DNA from: Podospora pseudocomata
Lineage: Eukaryota > Ascomycota > Sordariomycetes > Sordariales > Podosporaceae
Direction: 5' to 3'
Length of the DNA stretch: 64,000 bases
Assembly (NCBI RefSeq): GCF_035222375.1
Contig: NC_085887.1
Coordinates: 3,571,501 to 3,635,500 of the forward strand
Position 1 is the stretch's first letter. Every line of letters starts with the position of its first letter. The translations under genes and the position numbers were made by a program. This document shows positions 41,597 to 53,638 of this stretch, piece by piece. The notes under the pieces are model-generated. The model ran no database searches, was not told the origin of the DNA, and saw only the letters and a list, made by a program, of their open reading frames with translations.

Positions 41597-42649
41597 GTGC
41601 GGAAGCACGGAAGCTACGTGTGTGGATACTCCGTGGTGGCAAAGTTTGGTATGTTGATTGTGGGCGAATCACCTTGGACGAAGGGTTGTTGTTGTTGCAC
41701 CGAGTCCTTTTAGTCATCCCCTTTAGGCCTGCGATATCCCGTTGGCGAAAAGAGGCTCTCTGCGTTTTCATGGGTATACTTCCTTGGCAAGCGCGGACCC
41801 AGTGAATTTTATTTTGTTAGACGGAAAGTGAATAGTGAATTTTAATGGAGAACAGCAGAATACCTGGAGGGACATTATAATGTTGTCTTGTTTTGTTTGG
41901 GGAGTGGGACAGACTGTGTACATAGGAGAGATCCCCCGGAGTACAATATTTGTTGTCACACCTTAATGGTACTTTCCAAGTGATGCTCAATTATCGCGCA
42001 TGTCTGCTTTCTGAGACCTGTACTAGCGAGGAGACGGGGTTATGTCTGCAACTGTCTGCAACAAGCTGCCATCTGCACCGTTGCTGCAGTTGCCGTTGGC
42101 TGTTGAGCTTGGGGGTTTACTGCAGCTCTGGCAGGACGAGCTTGGTTGGACCCTTGGGACCCAATCAAGGGTTGGGTTGCTGCCAAGGCGCTGTGACAGA
42201 TCGAGGCATCCCCACTCTGCGGACTTTCCCGCCAGCTGTTTGGCTTCCAGGTTCCTCTCTGCTGCCCAAGGGAGCTTGGGGGAGTCGCAATCCCAGCCTC
42301 ACGAACGTTGCCAGACCAGACCAGACTGGACGGTTGATTTTCCCCCACTCGACCACTCAACCAGACTCGACCTCGCAAACTACGAATGCGCATATGCCAT
42401 AGTCCACTGCTATGCCCGCATGATTCTTGTTCTTTTGTTTTCTGATTCCTACTGAGCGTCTCTTTCGTGCATTTCCCTCTTGTAATACACGCATTTCCTT
42501 TTCCCTCGCACGAAACCGCGACTGCCAGCGACCAGGCACGAGAAACAGACATCAGCCCCCACCACCACCACCACCACCACCGAAGAAGGACGACTGAGCA
42601 AAAAACATTTGGTCTCTTTTCGCAACACACGGCACATCTGGTTCTCACC
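41597..42649. other. 1.05-kb intergenic region
   Basis: Between alpha-tubulin and Ede1, both plus strand. It holds the tubulin 3' flank and Ede1 promoter and leader, with a (CCA)7 run at 42559-42579. The frames at 41950-42455 and 42040-42777 overlap each other and lack support. Confidence 0.5.
42559..42579 (+). repeat. (CCA)7 microsatellite
   Basis: Trinucleotide run 70 bases before the Ede1 ATG, so likely in its 5' untranslated leader. Confidence 0.9.
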
Positions 42650-45600
42650 ATGGCCGAATCATCTTCTGCCGCTGCCGCCGATGCCGGTACGTGTTTTAAA
42701 AAGCAGTGGCAGACAGACCGGCGACTTTTTGGGCAACGGGGGCACGGGCTAACCGGAAATGATGGCTTTAGGGGCACCGAACCTCAACCTCACACCGGAA
42801 GAGAAACGAGTCTACGGCCAGCTGTTCCGAGCAGCTGATACAGAAAATGTTGGAGTTGTCACCGGAGAAGTTGCTGTCAAATTCTTTGAGAAGACAAGGC
42901 TAGATTCGAGAATCTTGGGCGAGGTTCGTGTTTCAGGGGCTGCATCCCCACCAGCCGATATTGTGACCTCGCCAAAAACGCTGACACTCTTGTTTTTTGA
43001 TATTTCTACAGATTTGGCAAATTGCGGATAAAGAAAACAGAGGCTTCCTCACCCCGGCTGGGTTTGGCATCGTCTTGAGGCTCATTGGGCATGCGCAGGC
43101 CGGCCGGGAACCAACTCCCGAGCTGGCTCTTCAGCAAGGTCCTATTCCACGATTCGATGGCTTCACACCGACCCCTGCCCCTATTCCACCGCCGCCCGCG
43201 CTTCAGGCCCAGGCCACGGGCGCCCCAGGTCCCATTCGCATCCCACCGCTGACTCCGGAGAAGGTTGCCCAGTATGCTGGCTTGTTCGAGAGACAGCCTC
43301 TTCAGGCTGGCGGTATGCTTCCTGGAGACCAGGCCAAGCAAATCTTTGAGAAGTCTGGTCTTCCCAACGAGGTCCTGGGTCGTATCTGGATGCTTGCCGA
43401 CACCGAACAGCGCGGCGCCCTCGTCTTGACCGAATTCGTTATCGCCATGCACTTGCTTTCTTCCATGAAGACTGGTGCGTTGCGCGGCTTGCCCAACATC
43501 CTGCCTGCGGCCCTTTACGAGGCGGCCACTCGCCGTGCACCGGTTGGCGCAAGCATCCCCAGACAACAGTCCCCCACAACGGCTACACCACCCATCTCGG
43601 CTGTCCCACGACAGCTCACCGGCCCAGCGCCCTTGCAGCAGATGCGCACCGGAAGTCCCCTTGGCCGCCCCCCGATTGTTGCGCAAACGACTGGAGACTG
43701 GCTGGTTACTCCACAGGACAAGGCTCGGTTTGATCAACTGTACGAGGAGCTCGACAAGTCAAAGAAGGGGTTCATTACTGGTGAAGAAGCTGTCGGGTTT
43801 TTCAGTCAGTCAAATCTTTCCGAGGATGCTCTGGCACAGATTTGGGATCTGGCCGATATCAACTCTGCGGGCCGCTTGACCAGGGATGAGTTCGCCGTCG
43901 CCATGTATCTTATCCGACAGCAACGCACCAAGCCAGGCGCCCATACTTTGCCGACCACCCTCCCCGCCAACCTCATCCCACCGAGCATGCGGGCGCAGGT
44001 TGTTAGACCCCCAACAGCCACCGGCGCTTCAGCTTTTGACGCACCCCCACGACCTCAGCCAAAGCCATCTGCGCTCGAAGACTTGTTTGGGCTGGATGAT
44101 CCTCAGCCGCCAGCGCCAGCTCAGGTGGCTTTGGCTACAGGCGGATCGGCTGGTGGTGATCCCTTCGCTACTAGCATGAGCCCTGTTGCCCCTACGTCAC
44201 CAGCCAGACCGTCTCCCAACACCTCGACATTCAAGCCTTTTGTTCCGTCCTCTTCCTTTGGCCGCGGCCTTACCACACAGCCTACCGGTGGTTCCAATGC
44301 GTCCGCTGCAGGTTCCGTGACTAGTCTCCCGATGAGACCTCCTGCTCCCTCCTTTGAAGACGACCTGCTTGGTGATGCCGAGCCCGAGGTTAGCAAGAAC
44401 TTGTCGAGCGAGACTACTGAGCTTGCCAACCTGTCCAACCAGATTGGTTCTTTGACCAAGCAAGTGCAGGATGTGCAGGGTCAACGTGCGGCTACCCAGA
44501 ATGAGCTCAGCCAGTCCAGCATCCAGAAGAAGAACTTTGAGCAGCGTCTGGCTCAGCTGCGCGCCATGTACGAGAAGGAAGCGCAGGATGTCCGGTCGCT
44601 CGAGACGCAGCTTACAGCCTCCAAGAATGAGACCAAGAAGCTCCAGACCGAGTTTGCCATGATTGATGCTAGCTATCAAGACATCCAGAACCAGCACCGA
44701 ACCGTTGTGGCGGCCCTGCAGGCGGATCAACAGGAAAACGCAAGCCTTAAGGAGCGGATCCGGGCAGTGAATGCCGAGATTGCGCAGCTGAAGCCTCAGG
44801 TCGAGAAGCTCAAGTCCGAGGCCAGACAGCAAAAGGGGCTTGTCGCTATCAACAAGAAGCAGCTCGCCACCAACGAGGGTGAACGGGACAAGCTGAAGAC
44901 GGAGGTGGAGGAGCTTACCAAGAGCAACGAGGAGCTTGCCCGCCAGGCCAACAGCAGTTCGCCTGGTTTGGCTCAAGTCGGAAGCCCGGCCCTTTCCACC
45001 ACGAGCGCTAATAACCCTTTCTTCCGGAGGACGGGAAGCACCGATATCACCGGGGCTTTTGCCTCGCCCCCCATTCGGTCCTTTAGCAACCAGAGCTTCG
45101 ATGATGTCTTTGGGCCCAGTCTGAACGTCCGTGATACGAGCACCCCTCCCCCTCAGCCCGCCAGTGCTATTCCAGCACAATTCACCGGAACCTCCACTGG
45201 CAGCGGATCGTTTGCGACACCTGGCTCGAGCAGCCCTAATGTTAGCCGCCAAGCCACCGTCGCGACCGACTCACCTACAGTCCCGGAACCTAGGCAGATC
45301 AACTCTACCTTTCTGCCATTTCCCGAACCCACCGACTCCCTGAGCACCTCCCGCCAGGCTTCGCCGGCCTTGAGCCGCCCCGAGACTCACCAGGAGTCCC
45401 AACCCATCAGGGCTGCTTCGCCTATTGAGGCTCTCAAGACGGGACAGAGCTTTGCCTCTGGCTCCGGCTCCGACCGGCCAAGAGCCCCCTCGGTCGCTTC
45501 GGATAAGCCTTCCAACGTCTTTGGTTCTGTTTCCGAAGAGACGATCCAGCGTCCCGCCACCAGTGGTAACGTGGACCCCTTCGCCGTGGACCAACAAAAG

Positions 45601-46812
45601 GCCAAGGAGGACTTTGAGTCGGCCTTTGCCAGCTTCAAACAGGCCAAGGCTGCCGCCCCCGCCTCCTCGGGCGCGGATGCGACTAAGGCATTCTCAACCT
45701 TCAACAACGAGTTCCCTCCCATCTCGGAACTCGAGCGTGACGACGAGTCGGACAGTGAGAGTGAGCGCGGCGGGTTCGACGATGACTTTGCGCCTGTTTC
45801 GCCGGCCACCAAGCCGGTCGAGAAGAGCATCGAGTCTCGATCTGCCTCCCCAACTATCACCACCAAGTCTGCACCAGACGCTGCTGCGGCCGCGGGATCC
45901 TCCCAGAGCCCAGCTCCTGAGCAGCAAGCTGCGAGGTACGACCAACGTCGTTTAGTCTCGTTTTCGCTCCAGCCCACCCTTCATTATTACACAGAGACTG
46001 ACATTATTTGCAGCGAGAAACCTGCCACCGCCACTACGGCCTCGTCCACTAACCTGACCAAGCTCTCCAGCTCGAATGTAGACGACATCTTTGGCTCAGC
46101 TCTCGCAGCCCAGCCTGCTGCCGCTGCAACGAACAACCGCCCGAGCACTGCGACTGCTCCTGCGCCCAAGGGTGCGTTTGACGATCTTGATGACGATTTC
46201 GAGGGTCTCGAGGATGCCAAGGAGGGTTCTGCCGACGATGACTTTGCCAACATCTCCCGGTCCGGTCTCGACGACTTCAACCCCGTCTTTGACAGCAGCC
46301 CGCCGCCAAGCCAGCCCAAGAGCGACTCGGCCGCCACCAGCGGAGCCTTTGGTGGTGAGAGCAGCTTCGACTTCGCCTCACTATCGACCACTTCGGCCGC
46401 CAACAGCACGGCTGGTCCCGTGTCTGCTTCGGGCCCTGGCAAAGCCAAGGGTGATGCCCACGACTGGGATGCCATTTTTGCCGGTCTAGATGAGACCCCC
46501 ACTGCATCGTCAGTGACGCTGGCCAGTGGCAACGAAAACGCCAAGGAGGCTCCGGCAAGGCCGGCTGCTGGGAGGGCGCTGACGGAGGAGGGGGAGCACG
46601 ATGATCCGCTCCTGAAGAACCTCACGAGTATGGGGTACTCCCGGACGGATGCGCTAGCGGCGCTGGAGAAGTATGATTACAATTTGGAGAGGGTAAGCAG
46701 CAAGACCAAGAATGGATTTCCTTCTCAGAGCAGGAGGGTGAGGACGTGAGGCTGACCAAAGGTTTTCTTTCTTTTCTTTTAGGCTGCGAATTATCTTGCC
46801 AGTCAGTCTTAG
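42650..46812 (+). CDS. ede1: EH-domain endocytic scaffold Ede1
   Basis: Five exons: 42650-42686, 42772-42923, 43012-45935, 46014-46692, 46783-46812; 1,273 residues. There are three EH domains at about 18-105, 142-235 and 293-385, with typical EF-hand-like loops (ADTENVGVVTG; ADTEQRGALVLTEF; LDKSKKGFITGEEA). A Pro-rich linker precedes a coiled coil at about 527-715, and a long Ser/Pro/Asp-rich region includes an NNPFF motif. A C-terminal UBA domain, about 1,230-1,273 (LLKNLTSMGYSRTDALAALE ... NLERAANYLASQS), is split by the last intron so that a 30-base final exon finishes it. Ede1/Eps15 initiates clathrin-coated endocytic sites and in yeast drives condensate formation and selective autophagy. 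Intron 3 (45936-46013, 78 bp) is a multiple of three with no stop, so retention would add 26 residues. Confidence 0.93.
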
Positions 46813-47555
46813 GCACATTTCGCAGTTGGGGTAGTTCCGATGAGAGATTTCTCTTGGATCTTGTTGCGATCTTGATCGGGAAAGAAGTGAGGGGGGAGTG
46901 GCGGATGCAGAGGGAGGATTGGTTGGTTGTTTGGTTGGTTGGCTGTCAGTTGGTTGTCTGTCTTTGATGATGAGTGATACCTTTTCCTTTGTCTTTTCTA
47001 CCCATTTTCTCTTGTTGGAACAAGATGTCGTTCCATCACCACCACTACTCTCTGTCCTGCTGGCCATTTTTGCGCTGCATTAGCTGGACAACATCACTCT
47101 CTCTCTAAACACACGTTTTTCCTTAATGCTTAATTTATTGTCTCTTCACTTCTCTCTATATCTTGTACTATCTGTGCCTGTCGAGGTACTGTTGGAGGAT
47201 TTCTTTCTGTAGTGTATGCTGTACCTTCTGTAGCGTAGTTAAGTGTATATCCTGATTTATCCGTGTTTGGTCTTTTTCTTCCCTTGAGTTGCTGCCCCGT
47301 TTCTTGTGGTTACCATGGTGAATGTTGGTTGTATGTAAGTGATTTGTGTGGGGCTGGCTGTTATGAGAGGTGGATCCAATGAGATGCCACAAAATGTCTA
47401 CCCCGCGCCAAGACCGATTCCAAGCGGCAGGGGTTAGTATTTAGAAAGTCATCATCTTTTTTGCCCCTCCAAAACTTTTTTTGTTTGTTTGCCGCAACCA
47501 AAGGACCCAAGAACAACAACAACCTTTTCACCGCCACGAAAGCGAGGGAGACAAA
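46813..47555. other. intergenic, 743 bp
   Basis: Ede1 3' flank and Dph3 promoter. A GGTTGGTTG-type G/T-rich stretch lies at about 46918-46962. Short frames are not supported. Confidence 0.5.
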
Positions 47556-47822
47556 ATGGCCGACGACGACGAGCAGCTCTCCATCTACGACGAGGTTGAG
47601 ATCGAGGACATGACGTTTGACGAGGCGCTGCAGACGTACCACTACCCGTGTCCTTGCGGCGACAAGTTTGAGATTGCGCTTTGCGACTTGCAGGACGGGG
47701 CGGACATTGCTGTCTGTCCGAGTTGCAGCTTGATGATTAGGGTTATTTTTGAGGTGGAGGATTTGCCCGGGGGAGGAGGGAAGGGGGTTGAGGGGGGGAA
47801 GGCGGTGGCTGTTTCGGCTTAG
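47556..47822 (+). CDS. dph3: diphthamide biosynthesis protein Dph3 (Kti11)
   Basis: Single exon, 88 residues, starting MADDDEQLSIYDEVEIEDMT. The open frame extends upstream, but the ATG at 47556 (context ACAAAATGG) fits the family's start. It has the CSL zinc-binding domain with four cysteines, YPCPCGDKFE ... VCPSCSLMIRVIFE. Dph3 donates electrons to the Dph1-Dph2 radical enzyme that starts the diphthamide modification of elongation factor 2, and with Elongator it supports tRNA wobble-uridine modification. The Gly-rich tail (GGGGKGVEGG) after the core is a small extension. Confidence 0.95.
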   Translation: MADDDEQLSIYDEVEIEDMTFDEALQTYHYPCPCGDKFEIALCDLQDGADIAVCPSCSLMIRVIFEVEDLPGGGGKGVEGGKAVAVSA

Positions 47823-48204
47823 AGGGCTGGGAAAACAGAAGGATAGTAAAGCTGAGAGATTTGGGCTGGTGGATAGGTGACAGGGGCGATCGAGCGAACG
47901 AACGGAGGAGACTTCACCGATCGAAACCCGCGAGGCGAGCAGAACAATTTCGAGGCTTTTGTTATATGGTCGGTGGCAACAAACTTGGCCCAGCAGAATT
48001 CGAGAACTCAAGTGATGACGAAAAAGTGTTGGGAATTAGAATTGGTTTGTGGTACAAATTCTTCAACATCTGATTCCTTCACATGTCCTTATGTACAATA
48101 CATTACAACCCCTTGCATCACTACTACTGCCGCTATCATCACCACGACGATCACTTCCCCATCTCACTACCATCACAACCACCACCACCGCCATTGCCTC
48201 GAAT
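47823..48204. other. intergenic between convergent genes, 382 bp
   Basis: Holds 3' flanks of Dph3 (+) and the small Ser/Thr-rich gene (-). Contains CAT/CAC-rich low-complexity sequence at about 48110-48195. No gene supported. Confidence 0.5.
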
Positions 48205-48611
48205 TCACACCAACCCCACAGCCATAACAGCAAACACGACAAGCCCCGCCAGAGGCCCCTCCAGCCCAGCAACGTTGCTACCCGCCGCGTTGGTAGGGAC
48301 GACAGAGGCGGTTGCTATTGTTTCTCTACCGTCAGCTTGGGTCTCTCAACAGCGAGCTCATATCTTGTGGGGAAGATGGTGACAACAACAGTGGGCAACG
48401 AAACCCGAGAAGAAAAAGGCAAGGAGGAAAGGGGAAAAGGCAACAGACTGGTAACAGCCGGCGTGGCGGTGGTCGTCGTGGAAGACGGGAAAACGGTCGT
48501 CGCCGAGGTGATGGTGGAGACGGAGCCGGTTTCGGTGCTCGTCGTGGTTGTTTGACCCGACACGAGGGCTGCGGCGCCGAGAGCGACGAGTCCGGAGGAG
48601 GTGAAGCGCAT
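48205..48611 (-). CDS. small Ser/Thr-rich secreted, probably GPI-anchored protein
   Basis: Minus-strand start MRFTSSGLVALGAAALVSGQ (ATG at 48611) is a clear signal peptide and is followed by a Ser/Thr-rich segment (TTTTSTETGSVSTITSATTV). The open frame ends at 48315 after 98 residues with an Arg/Lys-rich end unlike a surface protein. The downstream sequence at 48314-48205 encodes a typical GPI-attachment tail (NVAGLEGPLAGLVVFAVMAV). A branch-like CTGAC and an AATAG acceptor precede it. A likely model is exons 48611-48449 and 48314-48205, giving 90 residues. It requires a non-standard GTCTGT donor at 48448, so the donor is uncertain. The alternative is an intronless 98-residue protein. Function unknown; probably in the cell wall. 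Confidence 0.6.
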
Positions 48612-48632
48612 TTTGTTGAGTCGGGGAGGGTG

Positions 48633-48669
48633 TTGGGTTGGGTTGGGTTGGGTTGGGTTTGGGTTTGGG
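48633..48669 (+). repeat. TTGGG/TTTGGG tandem repeat
   Basis: Seven consecutive GGG runs separated by TT or TTT, beginning 22 bases 5' of the minus-strand ATG at 48611. On the sense strand this is CCCAA repeats in the likely mRNA leader. The plus strand fits the G-quadruplex pattern. It resembles telomere repeat (TTAGGG) but lacks the A. Confidence 0.9.
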
Positions 48670-49376
48670 TATTTAGGGGTATCAAGAGGATATTTTGAGT
48701 AAAAAAAGATTGGGGATATTTATTACAGACACACAGTGAGTGAAGATGTCAAGGAAGAAAAGAATAGATCAGTGAGGGGACTAGGGGACGAAAGGTATTT
48801 GAGGAGAGGGGAAAGCAAGGGTAGGTGATGATTCAAAGCGTTGGAATGGGAGATATCACCCGAAGACTGCAGATTGTGAGTAGAGGGAGAAAACATCATG
48901 CTTCCGTTATGAGTCGGACATATCCTTGTCAAGTCTGACAGTTTTGGAGATAAAATCCCTGATATTTGACAGTCGGAAAGACTCCGTTTCCCTTCCCTCG
49001 CATCCAAGTCGATAGAGCGCATGCAGCACGAGGAATTCCCAAGACTTGCCTCTCCCAAGACTTGCCTCGCGGGGGTCAGCTCCGGCACTAATAACTCCAA
49101 GCTTCCGCAGCTCGCAAGGAGAACAGCCTGTGATATAGCTGTGATGTCAAGCGGTGTCTTTGACCCCTTACCACATTCAAATCAGAACTCGTCATCAGAC
49201 GCACACCCTTCTTCCAAAATTTGGATAAGAAAATTGTCAAAGCGAGTCTCTTTTATAACCTATCCTAGGCAATGCCGCGACCAAAGAAACTTTGAGACGC
49301 TGAACCCCGTCATAGCGCTGGAATATGACTCCTTTTCATTTCCCATTTTACAATTTTTTCTTACTCCCGCCTACAC
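48670..49376. other. intergenic, about 700 bp
   Basis: Upstream of the small Ser/Thr-rich gene (-) and 3' flank of LeuRS (-). The frames at 48723-49100 and 49021-49560 are not supported. Confidence 0.5.
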
Positions 49377-52300
49377 CTATACGTTGGTAAAGAAGAAGCT
49401 TGGCTGGCCGGGCAGGGCAGCTTCGGCAACAGGAGCAGTGACCTCCACCTCCGCACCATTGGCAGTCAGGTCCTTGCCCTGCTTGCTTCCCTCCTGCACG
49501 GCAACGATCTGGACTGACTCGAGACCGGCAGCGCGCTTGAGACCTGGGACCATGGCCTAGAAATGAATTGTTAGTTACCTTATCTTTCTTCCTAGGCAGA
49601 ACGAGAGGTTACTCACCAAAAGAGTCTTCTTCTCATCAAACGCCAGCTTGCGCTCCAGCACAGCGCTGGCAGGCTCGCCATCTCTCAGACGCTTCTTCAG
49701 GGCCTGCACAAAAGGCATAGCCTTCTTCATCTCGCCCATCTTGCCGATGCGGCCGTTGAGCTCCTTGTCGTCAATCTTTTGGCTGTTGGTAGCCGGATCC
49801 CAGACCTCCTTCAGCAGCTCAATGTACTTGGCCTGCCACGTGGGGAAGTCCTCAGTCAAGAAAATTGTGAGCTTCTTGGGCTTCTTGGGGTCAAAGTCAC
49901 TTTGTCTGCCCTTGGCCATCTTCTTGAGCTGAGAAGCCTCAGCAGAGTTGATGTTGGAGGACGTCTGGCGGACGTACTCGCGAGCCGCCGTGAGGCCAGC
50001 GTCCGAAGCCGGCACGTCAGGCCACCTGGCGAACTGAATGGAAGTCTTCTCGCCGAGAATCTCTTGCCAGACGAAGTCGGCCCAGTGAGGGGCAATGGGG
50101 GTGAGCAGAAGAGCCTGGAGTCTGATGTACTTGAACACGAGGTCCTTGTGAAGAGGAATACCGGCAGCGGTACAGGCCTCACGGTAGGTGTCACGGGCGT
50201 TGAGGAAGTCGTAGTGGCCGGCCTTGAGGGCAAGCTTGTACGAGGTCTCCTCGTAGTGCTTCTTGGCCTCAGCAACCAGGGCGTTCATCTCGTTGTCGAA
50301 CAAGACGTCCTGGAAGTCGTTGAGCTCACCAGTTCTCAGACTCTCGTCCTTGACAGTCTCCTCGATCCACTCCTTGTTGGTGTAGAATCGGAGAATGGTG
50401 TTGTCGGCCACATCCTCGACGAAGTTGGAGTCGGCAATGGTATCGCCAGCATCGGCAAGAGCCACACGGGCGGCATCGGCACCGTACTTCTTGACGACGT
50501 CATCCAAAGTCATGAAGTTGCCAGTGGACTTGGCCATCTTGGCACCGTTGAGCTGGAGATGGCCGTTGGCACGGACGGACTTGGGCCAGAACTCGCGGGG
50601 GAAGAGGGCGATGTGGTTGTAGAGCCAGAAGGTGAGATGGTTGGGAATCAAGTCCTTACCGCTGACACGGAGGTCAAGAGGGTAGAAGTACTCGAAATCT
50701 CTGCGCATCCCCTGAAGGGTCTCCTTGGGGATACCGGACTTGGTAACGAGCTCATCAGTCAACTGTGTCCTGGCAAAGACATAGTCCCAGACCTCATCAA
50801 TCATCTGTTCAGGGGCAATCTTGCCCTTGCCCTGCTCGCGGCCGAACAAGTCGGTGTGAAGCCATGGCACAAGAGTGTAGTAGGCCATGTAGATCGTAGA
50901 ATCACTCAAACTCTCCACAAGGAAGGTGGGATCCCAAGGAAGCTTGGAGCCCAGGCCATAGGTTCTCGCGCAAGCCCACTGCTTCAGCCAGTTAAGCACT
51001 CCCTTGAAGGCATGCTGAGTGTCAGGAGAGTAGGTCTCGAGACCCTTGCCATCCTTGTTCTCGACATAGTCATAGGCAATAGTGCGCCATGAGTCCTCGC
51101 CATAGTCAATGTACCACTGGTCCATGAGAGCAACAGTGCACTCATCACCGGATCTTGACACGACCTTGTTCTCAGGCTCGGAGTAGGCAAAAGCCTCACC
51201 AGCCTTGATCAGCTGCTCTCTGACCTTGGGTTTGGCAGCCTCAACCTTCTCGCCGGCAAACTCGCCGACCTTCATGACACCCTGGTAGAAACCCTCCTTG
51301 TAAGCAAGCTCCTTGGCCTCCAGAAGCTGCTTGGCATCCTTGGGAGAGGCAATCTTGAGCTTCTTAACGAGGTAGGGAGCCAGAAGATCGGAGGTAGGGG
51401 TCTGAATGATGGGGATAATCTCCAGCTCAGCCCACTCCTTCTTGATGCCGTAGAAGTCGGCCTTCTTGGCAAGCTCAGTAACCATAGCATAATCATCTGG
51501 GGAGTCGGACGGCACGGATGTGACCACACCGGTACCCTTGGTAGCAAGGACAGACTCCATGGGCAAAACGCGAACCTCCTTGTGGAAAGACAGAGGAGCA
51601 TTTACAACGGTTCCGATAAGGTCAGAGCCCAAGACATCGGCGGCCTTTTCAGGAACCCCCTCCTTCTCGAAGATGCCCTGGTACGCCATGTTTCTGGCAG
51701 CACGCTCGGTGATGACAAAGTACTCCTTTTCAGAAGCCTTATACAAACCGTAGGTGATACTGGGGCCGACAAAGCAGCAGGTTTGACCATACATGGTCTC
51801 GGCTCTGAGGGTAGCAGGCACAAGGTACACCTTGGCGTCCTCGGGAATCTTGCCTTTGACAGCCTCGGCGGCCTTGGGAGCCCACTCAACGACCTTGAGC
51901 TTGAGAGCAGTGTACTCCTGAGGGAGGACACCCTCACCTTCACTTCGGTCGTGGTCCATGCAGGGCTGGCCGTCCTTGATGGAGTAGATTGTGTAACGCT
52001 TGCCGAACTTGATCTTCTCGAGCTCCTTCAAGCGGACCATTTGCCACCTGACGAAGGCATCGTAGTAGGGGTTCGCATCGGTCGTTACGAACTGACGTCT
52101 CCAGTCGATACGGGCACCAAAGTTGGTGAGATCCTTCTTGCACTCTGGTGGGAAGAACTGGAGCCAGTACTGAGGGTCGGCGAAGTGGTGAATCTCCTCC
52201 AGCGGGATGCCGACAGAGTTGAGGATCTGGAACTGATACTTGGCCTTGACGGTCTTCGCCGCGGCCTTACCCTTCTTGGCATTGAACTTGGACAAGTCGT

Positions 52301-53105
52301 CCTTTGGCCCCTTGGCAGCGACAGGAGCCTCCTCAACCTCGTCCTCCTCCTTGTAGTTCTCGAAATCACGACCGAACATTTGGACTTCCTTCACGAGCTT
52401 GTCGGCGGAGGCCTTGATGGGAAGACCGGTGCAGTGGTAACCGAGGGGGAACAGGGTACGCTTACCCTGCATCCTGGCGTAACCGGCATGGAACTCGACT
52501 ATGCAAGGTTAGTACGCAATGCGCTGAGTTGAATATTAGAGGTTTCGTACTCTTGCTGAAGCTGAAAGCATGGCCAGCGTGGAGACGGCCGTTCATATAA
52601 GCTACACGATCAGTCAGTGAACAGTCCATGTATATGCCAGCCGGGAACAAACATACGGTATGCGATTGTACCAAAGAACTTGGGGAACCTGTCGAGCTGT
52701 ATTAGTGTCCATAGCCCAAACCATGCGCAAACTCCTTTCCAGGTCTGAAATCCCCCCTCTCCTTCCAATCTGATATCTGCCTCTTTATTCCAGAAAGTTG
52801 AACATACTTCTCGCGCAGCTCATCGGCGGTGATGGACTCCAGGGGAAACTCGTCGATAGATGGCGCATCGACCTCGAACACATGGTCCTCCTCCCACTTT
52901 TGCTGGTATCTCTGTAGACCAAGGCGCATTGGCCGTGAGTTAGCCCAGCTCCCGTAGCCTCCTGATAGGTGGATTTGTCTTCAGGTGGAAGGCGCACCTT
53001 TTCAATCTCAATAAGGGTATCTCTCTTCTCGGTACCCCTGAGCTCCTTGGTCTTGGAGGAGACAGCCAAGGTCTCCATGGCCTTGGGCAGGGTGGTGTCG
53101 GCCAT
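49377..53105 (-). CDS. cytosolic leucyl-tRNA synthetase
   Basis: Six exons on the minus strand: 53105-52998, 52911-52808, 52688-52657, 52601-52551, 52498-49617, 49556-49377; 1,118 residues, near the usual 1,090-1,180 for eukaryotic/archaeal-type LeuRS. It charges tRNA-Leu with leucine. The class I signatures are HAGH (residues 89-92, in PYMNGRLHAGH) and KMAKS (about 750, in NGAKMAKSTGN). The LPLGYHCTGLPIKASADKL block matches the cytosolic type. The large insert between them contains the editing domain (about 240-520). The C-terminal part has the anticodon-binding helices. Four of the five introns fall within the first 200 codons, with exons of only 104, 32 and 51 bp. No mitochondrial targeting signal is seen at the N-terminus (MADTTLPKAMETLAVSSKT). 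Confidence 0.96.
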
Positions 53106-53638
53106 ACTGTGGTTGTTGTCGCAAAACTCCGAATCGTTCGTTCGCACCGGCTTGCTAGAATTGGATATGTGTAAGTGGTGGTAGGAAAGGGAACGGTTTC
53201 TTGGGGGCAGAAATAAACCGGGGGCCCGATTTCGCAACAGCGGCAACAGGCAGGGGACAACACACCTTGGACTTGTTTTGAGTCAGGGACACGGGAACCT
53301 CACACACGCTCTCGTAGGCACAGGGGAAATTTTGGCTGATGACTCCGCTGTCCGGCTGGCGACGGTACGGCACCATGGAATGGAGGGGCAAGAGCGCAAC
53401 GCGGGGTTAATTCAAAAATCAGAGTGGGGAATAACCCACCACACAGCTGTGGCGGGCAGAGGTTAGCTGTGGCTTCTACCGGGATTCTAGCCACAGTTCA
53501 ACCCAGCTTTGCCGTCAGGGCAATTATTTCTCTTGGCATTTTATAACGGTCATCGTCAGTCTTGGAGTCAGTTCCATCCAAGTCTTGTCTTCGATAGCTC
53601 CCCCGTTTTCACAGCTCAGACATATCGCGCAGCCCACC
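53106..53638. promoter_or_regulatory. divergent promoter, LeuRS / mitochondrial membrane protein
   Basis: 533 bp between the LeuRS ATG (53105, minus) and the ATG at 53639 (plus). No gene is supported; no motif stands out. Confidence 0.5.

Noticed and set aside
44197-45252. 351-residue minus-strand frame inside Ede1
   Set aside because: Antisense shadow of the coiled-coil region (Leu-rich mirror of Glu/Lys/Gln codons).
49779-51092. 437-residue plus-strand frame inside LeuRS
   Set aside because: Antisense shadow of a securely identified gene; Val/Leu/Gly-rich without motifs.
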